In this document: positions 25,201 to 36,930 of the stretch, piece after piece
Layout: every line of letters starts with the position of its first letter
How positions within the stretch are numbered: position 1 is the stretch's first letter
Assembly (NCBI RefSeq): GCF_021155765.1
Contig: NC_060112.1
Span: 1,488,001 to 1,552,000, forward strand
Direction of reading: 5' to 3'
DNA: 64,000 nucleotides
Source: Diprion similis
Taxonomy: Eukaryota; Arthropoda; Insecta; Hymenoptera; Diprionidae
Position numbers and translations under genes: made by a program
The notes under the pieces: model-generated
What the model was told of the DNA's origin: nothing
The model's input: the letters and a program-made list of their open reading frames with translations, nothing else
Databases searched by the model: none

Positions 25201-26297
25201 ATATTAGTATGACCGTGAAAACCTTTCAAAAATATGTTCAAATTTTTTCAATCATTCCTCTTTACCCTATGAATTTTTGAACCCATCTTACCCAAGTTCA
25301 TTTTTATGCACCAAGGGAAAAACCGGACGAATGCGAGTAGAACTCGGGCTCTGAGGATTCCGTATAAACCTAATTATTTTCGTCATCTGATGTAACTACA
25401 AATGTACTATTTTCGATTTTTTTCCTTTACTTGTGCTGTGAGATCTTGTTTCTCTCCAAATTTCATGATTCTAGGTCAACGAGAAGTACCATATAGATTG
25501 TGACTTTGCGAATATCACAATATCTGACATAAATGGCTGTATACTTTGATTGCATTGACTTAGAAGTTTGAAGTTTTTACAGACAGACAGAGGGGAAACG
25601 AAGTGATCCGAAGTCAATCGTACAAATCGCGTATAAAAATGAATTATTGTTCAACTATAACCTTAAGTCGTACTTTGGAAAGCTTTACATACTTACATAT
25701 TTTCCTGTTGCTTTCTTGAGTCGTAACATAATGGACGTTGAACAATCTTACATTATTTTTTGTATTAAATATATATACACACATATTCAATCAAACGTAG
25801 TGTAATGCGTTTGCGTGGAATAAGGATTTGTGTATATTTGTGTATTAAAGAATGCCATGGTCAACCTTTTACTGAGTTGGCGTGGAATGCCTCATGTAGT
25901 TTGAAATAAGCGCTAACACAGTATACGGTGATTTCAATGATTAAACAAGACATGTCGCGTGTCTGCATAAAATGTATTCTAATTCACAATTATAAATAAA
26001 TACACGGAAATTGTAAAATGAAAACCTTTTTTTTCAACATAATCGAATAAGTTGATTAATTTGAACCTCAAGTTTTATAAACTTGAATTAGTCACGTCTA
26101 TTTCCACGAATTTCTATTCCATATTTACATGCAGGCAACTTTCTTCTGAACTGGATACTTATAAATGTACTGCACACATCCACACATTATTCTTTCAAGG
26201 TCGATATAGAAAGTACATGAAAAGACGTAGTAAAATTTCGTGTAATATAATAAAACTCACCGTGAACGATTAAAACGAAGAACCACCACATTCTCAT
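19271..26297 (-). CDS. Rsod: secreted/GPI-type protein with six tandem Cu/Zn-SOD-like modules (Rsod-like)
   Basis: Nineteen exons in transcript order: 26297-26261, 24936-24714, 24561-24396, 24319-24097, 23990-23705, 23603-23338, 22637-22454, 22360-22121, 22031-21941, 21811-21561, 21479-21305, 21218-20947, 20830-20719, 20591-20505, 20404-20270, 20197-19923, 19830-19706, 19623-19468 and 19374-19271. They sum to 3408 nt, 1135 residues, all in phase. MRMWWFFVLIVHATAVNG is a signal peptide. Six SOD-fold modules follow (about 18-142, 143-312, 313-462, 463-656, 657-805, 806-1008). Each has a GD(I/L/M)S-like turn and an LPL.G..S..GRSLVIH-like strand; module 4 also shows CLSAGSAYNP. The copper and zinc histidines are largely lost. 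The end KIVLGLCGIVVCGYLM is hydrophobic, as in a GPI signal. It resembles Drosophila Rsod and the animal Cu-only-SOD-repeat proteins. Dismutase activity is doubtful; the role is unknown to me. Introns 1 and 6 carry repeats. Confidence 0.9.
22851..22974. mobile_element. 124-bp MITE with perfect 20-bp terminal inverted repeats
   Basis: Left arm TGTGGCATGCCCGTAAACCG (22851-22870); right arm is its exact reverse complement (22955-22974). Both sides are flanked by TA (22849-22850 and 22975-22976), as in Tc1/mariner-type target duplications. The inside repeats the GAAGGCGAG..CGAAG motif seen just outside the element. Confidence 0.75.
22993..23200. mobile_element. ~208-bp inverted-repeat element beside the 124-bp MITE
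   Basis: Arms ATGGGCATTGAAAAG (22993-23007) and CTTTTCAATGCCCAT (23186-23200) are perfect 15-bp inverted repeats. Inside, the sequence is full of short inverted motifs such as TTTATTC / GAATAAA and AACTGCG / CGCAACT. Confidence 0.6.
25300..25640. repeat. interspersed repeat fragment in intron 1 of the SOD-repeat gene
   Basis: The block includes TTCATGATTCTAGGTCAACG, AGAAGTACCATATAG and a GACAGACAGAGGGG end. I recognise this as repeat-like and non-coding. No terminal repeats were found, so the element type is open. Confidence 0.4.
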
Positions 26298-26568
26298 TCA
26301 ATAACGAGAATAAAACGATACATGCGGATTAAACTTTCTCATTATATGTGGAAATAACAATCTGAAGGTTTTTACAAATATCCTTATGTCGATGAGCACG
26401 CAATTGTTATTCTCTCAATGTTCTCTTCGGTTTCAAAGACCAACAATGATTTCAACATACTGCAGACTGCATCCGCATCCGTTAACTGTCTAAGATAATC
26501 CACGCGGTGAATAGAACGTTGCACTTTCGCCTCGAAGTGATCGCTGGGTACCAGCTCTTGACTTTCAG

Positions 26569-26594
26569 CCCCCCCCCCCCATGATGGTGGGGGG
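26569..26594. repeat. C12 / G6 homopolymer hairpin upstream of the SOD-repeat gene
   Basis: Twelve C, then ATGATGGT, then six G; this can form a GC hairpin. It lies ~270 bp upstream of the SOD-repeat start codon, in the likely promoter/leader. It may be a sequencing-difficult site rather than a functional one. Confidence 0.6.
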
Positions 26595-27442
26595 CGATGA
26601 CGTGGGTATTTAGGCTCTCGGCGCTCAGTGCTTTGCCTTGGTGTTATTATACATTGCGATCGAAATCTCAGCCATTTTTTCAGCGTTGGATTTTGTTGCT
26701 AAGGGTGATTGACGTTCGTTTTCCGAGATACAGGTGTTGATCGAATCTGCAACGAAAAATCTGATAAACTGATTCAAAATGACCAATTTTAGGTTTAAAG
26801 GAGTTTTAAATACTGATGAAATTTTAGCGCTACTCAAAAGATTCGCGATATTTGAATCAGTGCGGTTGATATACGTTGATTAAGATTGAACGCTTTGAAG
26901 GTTTCTTTTTCCAAACAAGGCATTTTCTTGTTACGGATACTTTGTTTCTACGTGTCTTACAATCGATCAAGTCATCATACTTCCATGTTGATATCTAATT
27001 TTTAGGATTTTCTACTTCTGAGAGAAAAAGACAGACAATTTTGTGCAGAATTTATCAATTTTCAAGTCCGGCGCTCGTCACAGGCACATTTAGCGAACTC
27101 CTCATTGTTCATGTGTGCATCGCTTCGCACCTATTTGTATGCAACTTGTGATGCATTCCTGATTGCCCGGTTGCCCGTGTATGCGAGATCTTAATCGATT
27201 GATCGATGATCGGTGGAAAATATTTATCAAACTTGATTGACACCATTGACGGTAGGTAAACCGAGAGAAAAAAGTATAGCAACAGTTCTCTGATTCATAT
27301 TTAATTGTAACCGGGAATACTAAATACCTTTTTACTTACTCTCTTCTTATATTGTTATTGTTTTTTTCTACATAGCAGAACTATTCAGTTACAATACTTC
27401 GATTGTAAATATTTATGTCTCATCGGGCAGAACGGAATATAT

Positions 27443-28169
27443 GCGGGGACCTCCATGTCAACTTTACCAATGATTTTCTCTCACCATTTTTGATTTGCTT
27501 CAGGAGGTTTCATACGGGTTTTCGGTCAGAAAAAATTACTTCTTAATTTATTCAGATATTTTCCCAGGACCGTTCATTTTTCAGGATTATTCAAACCTAT
27601 CTAAGAATTGGCATTTTTTTTAAATCTCAAATATTCTCAAAAACTGATTTTATTTTATCCCGATCATTCTGACAGTCGTCCCATGATGCATCGATTTTTT
27701 CTTCTATTTTGTTCTAGCACTTCAAACATTTCGAGCAAACAAAACACCATGCTTCAACGCTTCGAAAGTTTTCAAAAAAGTACCAAAAATTCTGTTTTCA
27801 ATTCTAAATCTTTTGCCCCAAGGACACGGAATTTTTGGTACTTCTTGAGAACTTTCGAAGCGTTGAAACATGGTGTTTTGTTTGCGCAAAATGTTTAAGG
27901 TGGTAGAAAAAAATAGAAGATTGGTCGTCCCATCATGGAACGAGTGTCGAAGTGATCGGAATGAAAAATAAGATATTTGAAATTTTTTTTTACAAAATAC
28001 CAATTTTTATATACGTTTGAATAATCCTAAAAAATTAAAATTCGTAGGCAAAAATCTAAAAAAAAATAAGAAGTGCTTCTTTGTGACCGGAAAACCGTAT
28101 GAAAAACCCTGAAGCAAATCAAAAATGGTGAAGGATAATCATTGGTCGAGTTGACATGGAATCCCCCAC
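27443..28169. mobile_element. 727-bp foldback palindrome
   Basis: Left end GCGGGGACCTCCATGTCAAC; right end, read on the other strand, GTGGGGGATTCCATGTCAAC. Inverted similarity continues along both ~350-bp arms, e.g. TTTTTGATTTGCTTCAGG on both, and ATTCAAACCTA against ATTCAAACGTA. The arms meet around a short centre at ~27795-27830 flanked by CCAAAAATTC / GAATTTTTGG. The arms translate into mirror-image short ORFs because they are copies. No transposase. Confidence 0.85.
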
Positions 28170-31100
28170 ATTTGGACTATAAAAATAGATTCAATTGATT
28201 TGAAATCGACTCAATTATATACGCTTGTACATACGTATGTACATACATCGATGAAGCTGAGATTATATTCAAATCAATCAAAACGTTGTGTATAAAGTCT
28301 CCATCGAATTGGAAAAGTACTAATCGTAATACTTAGAATATTTCTTTTCACTCGTTCTTTTAAAGAAGAATTGAAATTGACCGGTGAAAAAGAATTAAAC
28401 TAAATTTCTACTTTCTACTGTCATTCTTTTTATCTCAATCGAGGCAATCCCTATAGAATGCCAAACTTAGTCGATTTTTATAATTTTTTTTTTTGAAGGC
28501 AAGGAATGTATGTATTTATTCAGGGTCATAAGTTTTCAAAATGATTTTTTCGTTTTGCTTAAACAAAGTGAAAAATGGTGAAAATATAACGTGAGGCTGT
28601 CCGAAAGGGAGTCCGAATGCGGTGTACACTCGAGCTCCTCGTAGGATTATCGGAAACAGTCTGTGCAAAAAAAAATTGATTAGTGTATACATGCGGTCGC
28701 TTGATGAACTAATAATATTTAAAAAAAATAATGATTATTGGCTAAAGGTGAGGCCTCAGAACAAAAACGTTGATGTTTCGGAAAAAATTTCAAACCTACA
28801 CCCATGCAAAAGTATTTTTATATTGATAATTTTTAGTCGGTCTTAGGTTTATCTATTGGACATAAGTATGATAAAAATATGTGCCAAATATGAGCTTGAT
28901 CGGTCAAACAGTTTTTGACTAATCGTGTACACCGATTTTCAACTAATTGAAAAAAAAAACAATTTCGAGATAATGGCGTTATTCTGTGACTTACCGACTG
29001 GTCAGCTATCCCAGCACCATATAGTAGTCCTTCAGTTTCCCCGTAATACTTATTTTGCCCATCGATCTCCTCTCTACGTGACTTACGGGCCTCTTTTCGG
29101 TCGGTTTGTTACCGATCGGGGTTCAAAGGCTCTCGGGACGTCATTTTTTAGAATTGACGAAAATTACTAGATCGTAAGATCATATTACACAGGTTTCAAA
29201 CTAGAAATTTAGGTGATAAAAAAAAAACAATGCATTTTTTGAAGCCTCTATAGGGAGTGCCCCCCTTAATTTGTCATGTTCTCTAAAAAAATGCTTGCAA
29301 GTTAAAAAAATGCTTGCAAGTTCCTTTAGATATTATAAGTATAAGATGAGATATATGAGGGTCGAAGGGAGGACCGAGTCCTGGTCGCCTGTAAAATGCT
29401 TGCCACGTAGTTTTGATTCCTCGCCTACTCTTTTCCATATTGCCGCTGCTGCAGGTTTTTCCCGCCAACTCGAGGAAATGAAATTTTTATCCTGACAATT
29501 TCAAATCGGAAGCAAAACCGCGCGACGTTCTCTTCTGAATATTTAGCGTCGCGTGAATTCCCTGTAATTTAATGAATGGACTCTCAAACCTCGCTGCATG
29601 CTGACGATTCACATAGCACATCCAAACAGTCTTTTATTTTCAAAACTTAGCAGCAGCAGCAGTAGTCGTAGTAGTAATAACAATAATAATAATAATAATT
29701 ATTATTATTATTAAAATAATTATAATAATACCTGTTCGTTGATCGCTGGATATAAAAGAAAGAAACAAAAACAATATCGAAGGAAAGTTTTAATACTTTA
29801 CTTCGAATTATTCAGAATTATAAGGGTATCGGTGAAATTCTGATGAGAGTAATGTAGGTACATAAAAAGTTCGCTGCAGCTCAGTTTCGACGATGCCGTA
29901 AACGTGATAATTTCTGTGTGTGTGTCTGTGTGGCGCGCGCTTTTTGCATAACTATATATATATATATATATATACACTATGTACGAAGTGTATATAGTGT
30001 AAGACGCAATAACGAGTATATAATTTGAATTTATAATTGTGTCAACTGTATATGTGTATGTATACATATATATGTATATGCTTTATAGATATAATATGTA
30101 TGTATATAATAATTTACGGACGGAGCGAAAGAGGAACTCGAGTGTTACGAGTAAATTAAATTCGGTAGAAAATGATTCGAAGATTCAAATTTTCCGTGGG
30201 TAGGACGCGAAAATTGGATCTCGCTACAAGGGGAAATAATGTATAGGTATATTAGACATACGTATGTGTATATAATGTACTGCATATACCTGTGTTAAAC
30301 CGATATAGTTGGAGTATAAGAAGATAAATTAGGTTTTTCTTCTTAATTATTTTCGAAAAATTTACGACTGTTTCATTAATCCTCGAGAGTATAAAGATAT
30401 AAAGGTATAAAGATATCCAAGTGAAATGTTTTAAAAGTCGACTTTCTTTTTATTCACGTTTCTGATAGTTTGAAGTATGAAGAATATTGTGTATAAATTG
30501 CATGATGAAATCCAAAGAGTTGTAGAAATTGTCGCCGATTCGTCTAACTTTAAACTCGATTATCTCGAAACAACGTTTCCGAGTCCGTGTCTAGGATATC
30601 TCGAAAACGACGCGACCAATGTTTACCAAATTCGGACACAATTTTTTGTACATTTTGGCACATTCGCTGCATATCGGTTTTTTTTAATTCAATTATTTAT
30701 TTTTTCAATCAATTATTAGAAAACGAACGTTAAAGTCGAAACGTTCACCGATTCGTAAGTAATAAAAAAAAAAAAAAGAATTCCCACGCAGCGAACGGCT
30801 CAATATATTATATTTCAAGATCCCGTTCGAATTTTTTAATTTAGATCAACCGACTGTCCAAAATCCTAGGCACTGCAAACCGTGTCAGTATGGAAGATGT
30901 TTTACGCCGACCACTGCAACAACGCTACGGGTGCATAAATTTTGATGAAAAAATCACTGAATATACCTGAATGTATAAACTTTGAAATAAAAAAAAAAAC
31001 GATGGAATGAGCAGTTTTTTAGATAAAAATTCTCAAAATTTGCCTACTTTTCTAGCCATCTACTCGGATGTGCCCCCTTAATTGAATTTGTGATACTTTT

Positions 31101-31189
31101 GGTTTGTTAACTGTAACGTAATTGGTTCCTGTGGTTGCATATCACGAGGGATACATTAGTTCTGTGGATTGTGGGTAGTTAGGCCTCTT
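28170..31189. other. non-coding interval with microsatellites and repeat-like blocks
   Basis: I see no gene. A compound microsatellite at 29649-29715 runs (CAG)n, (GTA)n, (AAT)n and (ATT)n, and the last two can pair. A (TA)n tract is at 29954-29973. The phrase GTGCCCCC followed by CTTAATT or TTAATT occurs at ~29258 and ~31071 in the same orientation, which may mark two copies of one unknown repeat. Confidence 0.4.
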
Positions 31190-32760
31190 AATTATGAAAA
31201 GTTCTGGTTGCAACTAACAGGAATCTGAACTAAATCAATATTCCACTCACAGATAACTCTACGAAAGTATATTTTGATTTATCATCCGATTATGTTCCGA
31301 ATTACTTTGTTAGAAATGCTAATTCCATGTCTGATTTTGCATCTAGCGTTGGATTCGAAAACCTTTTATTGGTTGGTGATTTTAACATTCCGGGTTTTAA
31401 ATGGTTACGCAAAGGTAATTCATCATATGCTCAAGGTTACCAAAATCATGTGGAAGTTCGAATCACTGGTTCCTATGGTTTCGACTTTTGTTCAATGTAT
31501 AGCTTAAGACAACTTAATGGTGTTAGGAGTTCAAGGGGTAATATTATTGATTTAGTTGTTGATTGATTAGTTTAAATGTTATAATTCACTAAATTGTATA
31601 TGTGATTGTTTTGAATTCCATTCAGACCTTGAATTTGCATTTTCTGTTTCTTCTAATATGAAAATGAGCTTTGATGACACCACGTTCAGTTTAAAAAATG
31701 CAGATTATTACGCCATTATGAATGATTCAATGTATTTCAATGGATCGAACGTTACCTGATAACGCTGACGAATCAGCTTTCAATAGTTTTGTTAGTGATT
31801 TAAGTAGATTTATTCTGGGTATCATTCACAAACGTGTACCAAAAATCTGTATCTCACCCAGTTACTTCTTTAAGTGGTTCTCTGCACTAAAGTCTGCGAT
31901 CAATAATTAAAAAAAAGATTCATAGACTCTATAAAATGTTTAAGTCTGAATATTATTACGTATTGTTTAAAAATGAAAGAGCTCGGTGTAGGAAATCAGG
32001 CAAAAGTGCTAAATCTATTTATACTAATTCAGTAGACGACTCTTGTTGCTTCTTTTCATATATAGTACATTAGTGAGAATGCAGATAATTCAAATGTTAT
32101 TGTTGATTTATTTGCTAAAAAATGTAGCAGGGTTTTTGCACGCGTAATGAGCTATCCTCTAAGGAAGTTAACTTTAACTTTGATAATAGTTTTAGTCTAA
32201 CTACTTTCAAGGAAAGTACATACTTTATTGCTTGTTAAGAATTATATCATGTTTCTCGCCTCTCTTTTAACGAATGTTTCTAATAAATCACTTGAAATTG
32301 AGTCTTTACCTGACAACTGGAGTCAATGTTTCATGATTCCGTTGTTTAAAAAGAGTAATTCATTCGACATCAATAATTATCGTGATTACACCTTACTTAC
32401 GCAAAACTTGACATCGCAGCAACGTGGTTTTCTTGCAGGCAGATCGACTCAAACAAATTTATCTGTCAACCTTGATTACGTTAATGATTATATTAAACTT
32501 GGCAATACAGTTGATACTATCCACTCAGATCTTTCCACTGTGTTTGATCTTTGGCTTATCCGCTTCGATCGTTAATTCTCGTCACACTTGGTATTGGTCA
32601 AAGCTCTCATCTAGTATTGTTTTGCATAGCACAAAAGTTTCCAAGTCATATGATGTAGACAGCGAAATACATTTGCCACATAATATACATATCTGCTTAC
32701 ATCATCGTCAATATCATGTTACAGTGGTCATATTCTGTACATTTAACATGTTTTTTTAAA
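31190..32760 (+). pseudogene. decayed non-LTR retrotransposon (endonuclease and reverse-transcriptase remnants)
   Basis: Pieces in several frames of the + strand keep LINE order. The apurinic endonuclease piece has FENLLLVGDFNIPGFKW (31360-31410). A linker with HSDLEFAFSVSSNMKMS follows near 31620. Then come reverse-transcriptase pieces LPDNWSQCFMIPLFKKSN (about 32300-32360) and QQRGFLAGRSTQTNLSVNL (about 32418-32475), with NTVDTIHSDLSTVFD after. The frames are broken by stops and shifts, and the catalytic FADD block is not recognisable, so it is inactive. The motif style suits the Jockey/CR1 group. The 3' limit is unclear; similar AT-rich sequence goes on to ~33330. Confidence 0.85.
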
Positions 32761-33381
32761 CTAACGTCAATGAGGTCGAACACTTCATCAACAAAACTAC
32801 AGTAGGTACAAGGAAGCTGTCGAATTTTCCACACTCTCGTTTAAGAATTAGAATATTTTCATCACCGCTATCTGAATATATTCACAATTCGGCATCGTAG
32901 TTAGATCGATGTGATAAAATTACTTTTTCAATTCCATGGAAATCAACCGTGCTACCGCAGAAGGCCCTGCAGCTTTTATTCCATTAAACGTGTCAGCATA
33001 GTCTTCGTTCGAATCGTTCGTATGAGAATTAACAATAATTCATATTTTGTTACTCATTTTACCCCTTATCGCCATCGCATTGCATATTATTTTGTGACTG
33101 ATGGAATGAAAATGTAGCCCACGAAGCATGCTGTTCTGCATCTTACAAATTTCCTCACATCAAGCTCAAAATAATCGCCATGCAGTTGGACTCGTTAATA
33201 GATTATATAATTTTTTAATGACTTTTTGATCTGACAGGCAATTTTTCATTGTTTTGTTTTAGACCACGTTCAAATGCTTCCTTATTCGTTATCCCGACTA
33301 TTTTAACAACTATGCTCTCATAACCCCAAAAGCAATTATTTTTATTCTAATATGACGTATATCAGACATTACATGAATTTC

Positions 33382-33531
33382 GAGATTTTCGTTTGTTTCT
33401 CGCAGGCTGGCCATCCCCTTTTTAATTTAAAAAAACATAATCGTCATCGTTGGTGCAAGCATTTTACGGCCGTTCACGGTTTAAAATTAAAAAGGGGATG
33501 GCCAGCCTGCGAGAAAGAAAACGAAAATTTT
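33382..33531. repeat. 150-bp hairpin with ~50-bp arms
   Basis: The left arm contains CTCGCAGGCTGGCCATCCCC and the right arm GGGGATGGCCAGCCTGCGAG, an exact inverted match. It extends with one or two mismatches to about 50 bp on each side, around a ~47-bp loop. Probably a small MITE. Confidence 0.85.
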
Positions 33532-33674
33532 GGATGGTGCCGAGTTGGCGGTGACTGACTGTGAACTTTCAAGATAATGTCACAAACGTATGTTATGTAT
33601 ATCTAGCCTTGAGAATTGAAGAAGAACGAAAATTATTGATCGAACTGACGATTTCTACAATGTTGGGAATCTTA

Positions 33675-36550
33675 TCTCTTGAAATATCAAGTCGTCGATT
33701 TTTATTTTCAACCGCACGTCGCTGAAGCTCGAGAGGGATGATTCGGTTTACGAGTGAAGTACCCCTAATTTTCGAGCAATAGAATTCTAATAATTTGGTG
33801 CTCTTGAAATATTGAGTCGTCGATTTTTATTTTCAACCCTTTGCAGCTGAAACTCGAGAGGGATGATTCGGCTCACGAGTAAATTACCCCTAGCTTTCGA
33901 TCAATCGAATTCAAATAATTTGATGCTCTTGAATTATCAAGTCGTCGATTTTGATTTTCAACCCCTCGCAGCTGAAACGAGAGGGATGATTCGGCTCATG
34001 AGTAAAGTACCCCTAGCTTTCGATTAATCAAATTCGAATAATTTGATGCCGTCCGGTAATTTTGGTTCTTTTCAAGCACTTAGACGTTTTTTTTTCTTTT
34101 CAACCCATCGCAGCTGAGACTCGAGCGGGGTTGGCATAGCTCCTGAGTAAAATACACCTAGTTTTTGAATGATATCAGGATTTTGAGTAATTCCAGAATT
34201 TTCGATTTTCTATCACTTTCACAATATATCATTGTTTTCAGAACTTTTCTCTACATCTCCATTTGAGGTTCAAACAAATATTACGTATCTGAAAGTTTCG
34301 TGTATAACATCGGCGGAAATGACGTTTCACTACCTATAGATTCGATGTGGATCTGCTTGTGTTTTGAATAGGACACAAATAAATAAGAAAGCAGCCAGGT
34401 TTTATTTATTATACTCGAAGTTTACATAAACCAGTAGATGTGGGTCAACGGTGTAGTCCGAAGTACGTAATACACTCAGTTTTTCACACAAATCATCATA
34501 TTCCATTCAGTGTCCCAAAGCTCTCAGGGTAAATGCTGTGTAATGATTCAGCGAATCGCATTCTGTTTTTTAGTCTCTTCTACTCCTTTTGCCACTGCCT
34601 TTTTGTGTTTAATGAAATTCATAATTCCAATTAACTTCAAATCCTGGCTACTTACAGGATTTTTTATGGCTGTAGGAACGTGCCTCAACTGGATTTGGGA
34701 ATCTTTGTTTTGTTCATTCCATACTTAAAAAATTATGAATGGTCCTGAAATAATCAATAATTATTAATTATAGAAGATATATTACAAAATTATATAAAAT
34801 TACTCTTCAAAGTTTGTGAACTCTTCGAAAGTGAACAGGAATGAATTATAATTAAGTTATAGTCACTGTTTAGTATTCATCGAGTACGATTGCAAAGTAG
34901 AGTATCTACTCGATTTTTCCTCGTGAAACATGACAATACGAAATTAGAAATTCTATTTAGCTTGGAAATTCGATTTTGTCGCTACTCTACAATGATTATT
35001 GCAAATATCCCAAAGTCGAGAAGAATTGCTTCACAGGTTCGAAAGAAATGAAGGTGACAAATTATGATTTGGATAAAGTCGTATCAACAAACTCTTAATT
35101 TCTTAGACTACTGGTTACGTGTATCCTGAATTTCGATAACTAAAAAAAGGACTTGATGAATTTCGAGCTTAAGAAGTTAGAAGGATGGTCCATTTTTTGA
35201 AAGAAATTGTTCTGCGATATTTAGTTATTATATATATAGCAGTCGATCCAAAAAGTCATATTTCGATTGCTGCGGCTAAACTATCTCAAAGAAATTTCAA
35301 CAAATATTGCACGATACAAATGGCAACCGAAAATTTATTTATACATTTTTATGGAAATCCGAGGAAAATATGCTACTTCTAAAATCAACTTAACGTCAAT
35401 TCTCGAAAAAAATTGTGCCAAGTACCATTAGTATTTTTAAATCACTATAACAAAGATTCATAAAAGTTTTAGAAAACTTATGTTGCAGTTAATAGATTTT
35501 TTAATCAATGCGTTTATTCGAAATGAATTTACGTTCCAAAGAATTTTGGTACCATCTTTACCATAGGGGTGAAGACTCCTCAATATCGTAAGAATTAAAT
35601 CAAGCTATTGCAAGTAGCTTTTATAAAATGTGAGCATGCGATCGTGCTTATCGCAAAAAAAAACCTCTAATAGAAGGATATGGTTTTTACTTTCTGTCCC
35701 AAGTTTTGGTTTGTGTAACACTGATCAAGTCTCTGAATAAATAACTTGCCAAAGCGCCAATTTATTGCTGTTGCATAAAAGCAGACAGTTATTTTTTTTA
35801 AACTGGCGTCTTTTGGATTTGTTGCCTTTTTCCAATTGTACAAAATGTCTGTTGTCTTTTTATAACACTCGGGTTTAATGTTTTTTTGTTAAAAATGATA
35901 TGATGCATAACAATTCACTTTTCGAATCTTCGAGCTGATTGGCTTTTTGGGGTACGTCGTGGGTCAACGCAAATAGAGTGACTTCCTTTCCATCAATATC
36001 ATGAGCCTGCAACAAAACTCAATTGATGACATAAATGTAATATTTTTAGTAGAACCATTTTCAGTTTATATGCAAACTTGAATTTGGTATTTAAAAAATT
36101 AATAATCACCTGCAATTTAAGAGAATTCATATTCTTTAGTATTGATATTCTATTTTTTATTTCGACTCTATAATTTAAGAGCACCGCCGAGATAGCACCA
36201 AATTATTTGAATTCTATTACTCGAAAATTAGGGGTACTTCACTCGTGAGCTGAATCATTACGCTCGAGTTTCAGCTGCGAGGGGTTGAAAATCAAAATCG
36301 ATGATTTGCTATTTCGAGAGCACCAAATTATTTTAATTCTATTGCTCAAAAATTAGGGGTATTTCACTCGTGAGCCGAACCATCCCTCTCGAGTTTCAGC
36401 TGCGAAGGGTTGACAATTAAAATCGAAGACTCAATATTTCAAGAGCAACAAATTATTTGCATTCGATTGATCGAATGCTAGTGGTACTTTACTCGTGAGC
36501 TGAACCATCCCTCTGGGGTTTCGCTGCGAGGGGTTGAAAATCAAAATCGC
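33675..36550. mobile_element. ~2.9-kb element bounded by inverted arrays of ~125-bp tandem repeats (FB/Galileo-like)
   Basis: The left side has four direct units (about 33690, 33815, 33940, 34085). Each runs AGTCGTCGATTTTTATTTTC, then CAGCTGAAACTCGAGAGGGA, then GAGTAAAGTACCCCTAG, then AATTTGATG. The right side (36180-36550) has three units of the same repeat in reverse orientation. The 2-kb interior (34190-36170) has no ORF above 75 codons and no recognisable transposase. Inverted termini built of tandem repeats are the hallmark of foldback and Galileo-type elements. The classification is inference. Confidence 0.75.
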
Positions 36551-36930
36551 TTAGCGTTTTTTCTTTTTCTCTTTTTATATGTCAGCGTCATAAATACCAA
36601 ATTTCTATGAGTTTTCTGTACATAGGGAATTTTCTTCCTGCTCAACCGTAATAATTAAATAAATACCTAAATAAATGAATAAGTAATATTCCAAAAAAAA
36701 AAAAAAAAAAAACTTTTCCCACAAATTGACCAAAAATTTTATATTCGGTCAAAATGTTTTTCATTCGAAAACTTTTCGACAAAAATTTCTTTACCGAAAA
36801 ATCTTTAGCTCTTTTCATTAGGACCCATTGATATGCGAAATGATTAAAAACTTAATATGATTATACATTTATCGTTGCACAATTTGTTTAAAATATAAAT
36901 TTACTGAGATTTTTTTTCTATTTTTATCAG

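Noticed and set aside
26569-26594. CCCC/GGGG hairpin read as a terminator or regulatory stem
   Set aside because: Homopolymer runs at a eukaryotic promoter give no basis for such a call. Kept only as a repeat.
27608-28003. Two ~95-codon frames, one on each strand, with near-identical ends (ALKHGVLFA)
   Set aside because: They are mirror images produced by the 727-bp palindrome, not two related proteins.
29001-29160. Possible coding segment (LPTGQLSQHHIVVLQFPR)
   Set aside because: The short frame has no family match and sits in repeat-like DNA. No splice sites frame it.
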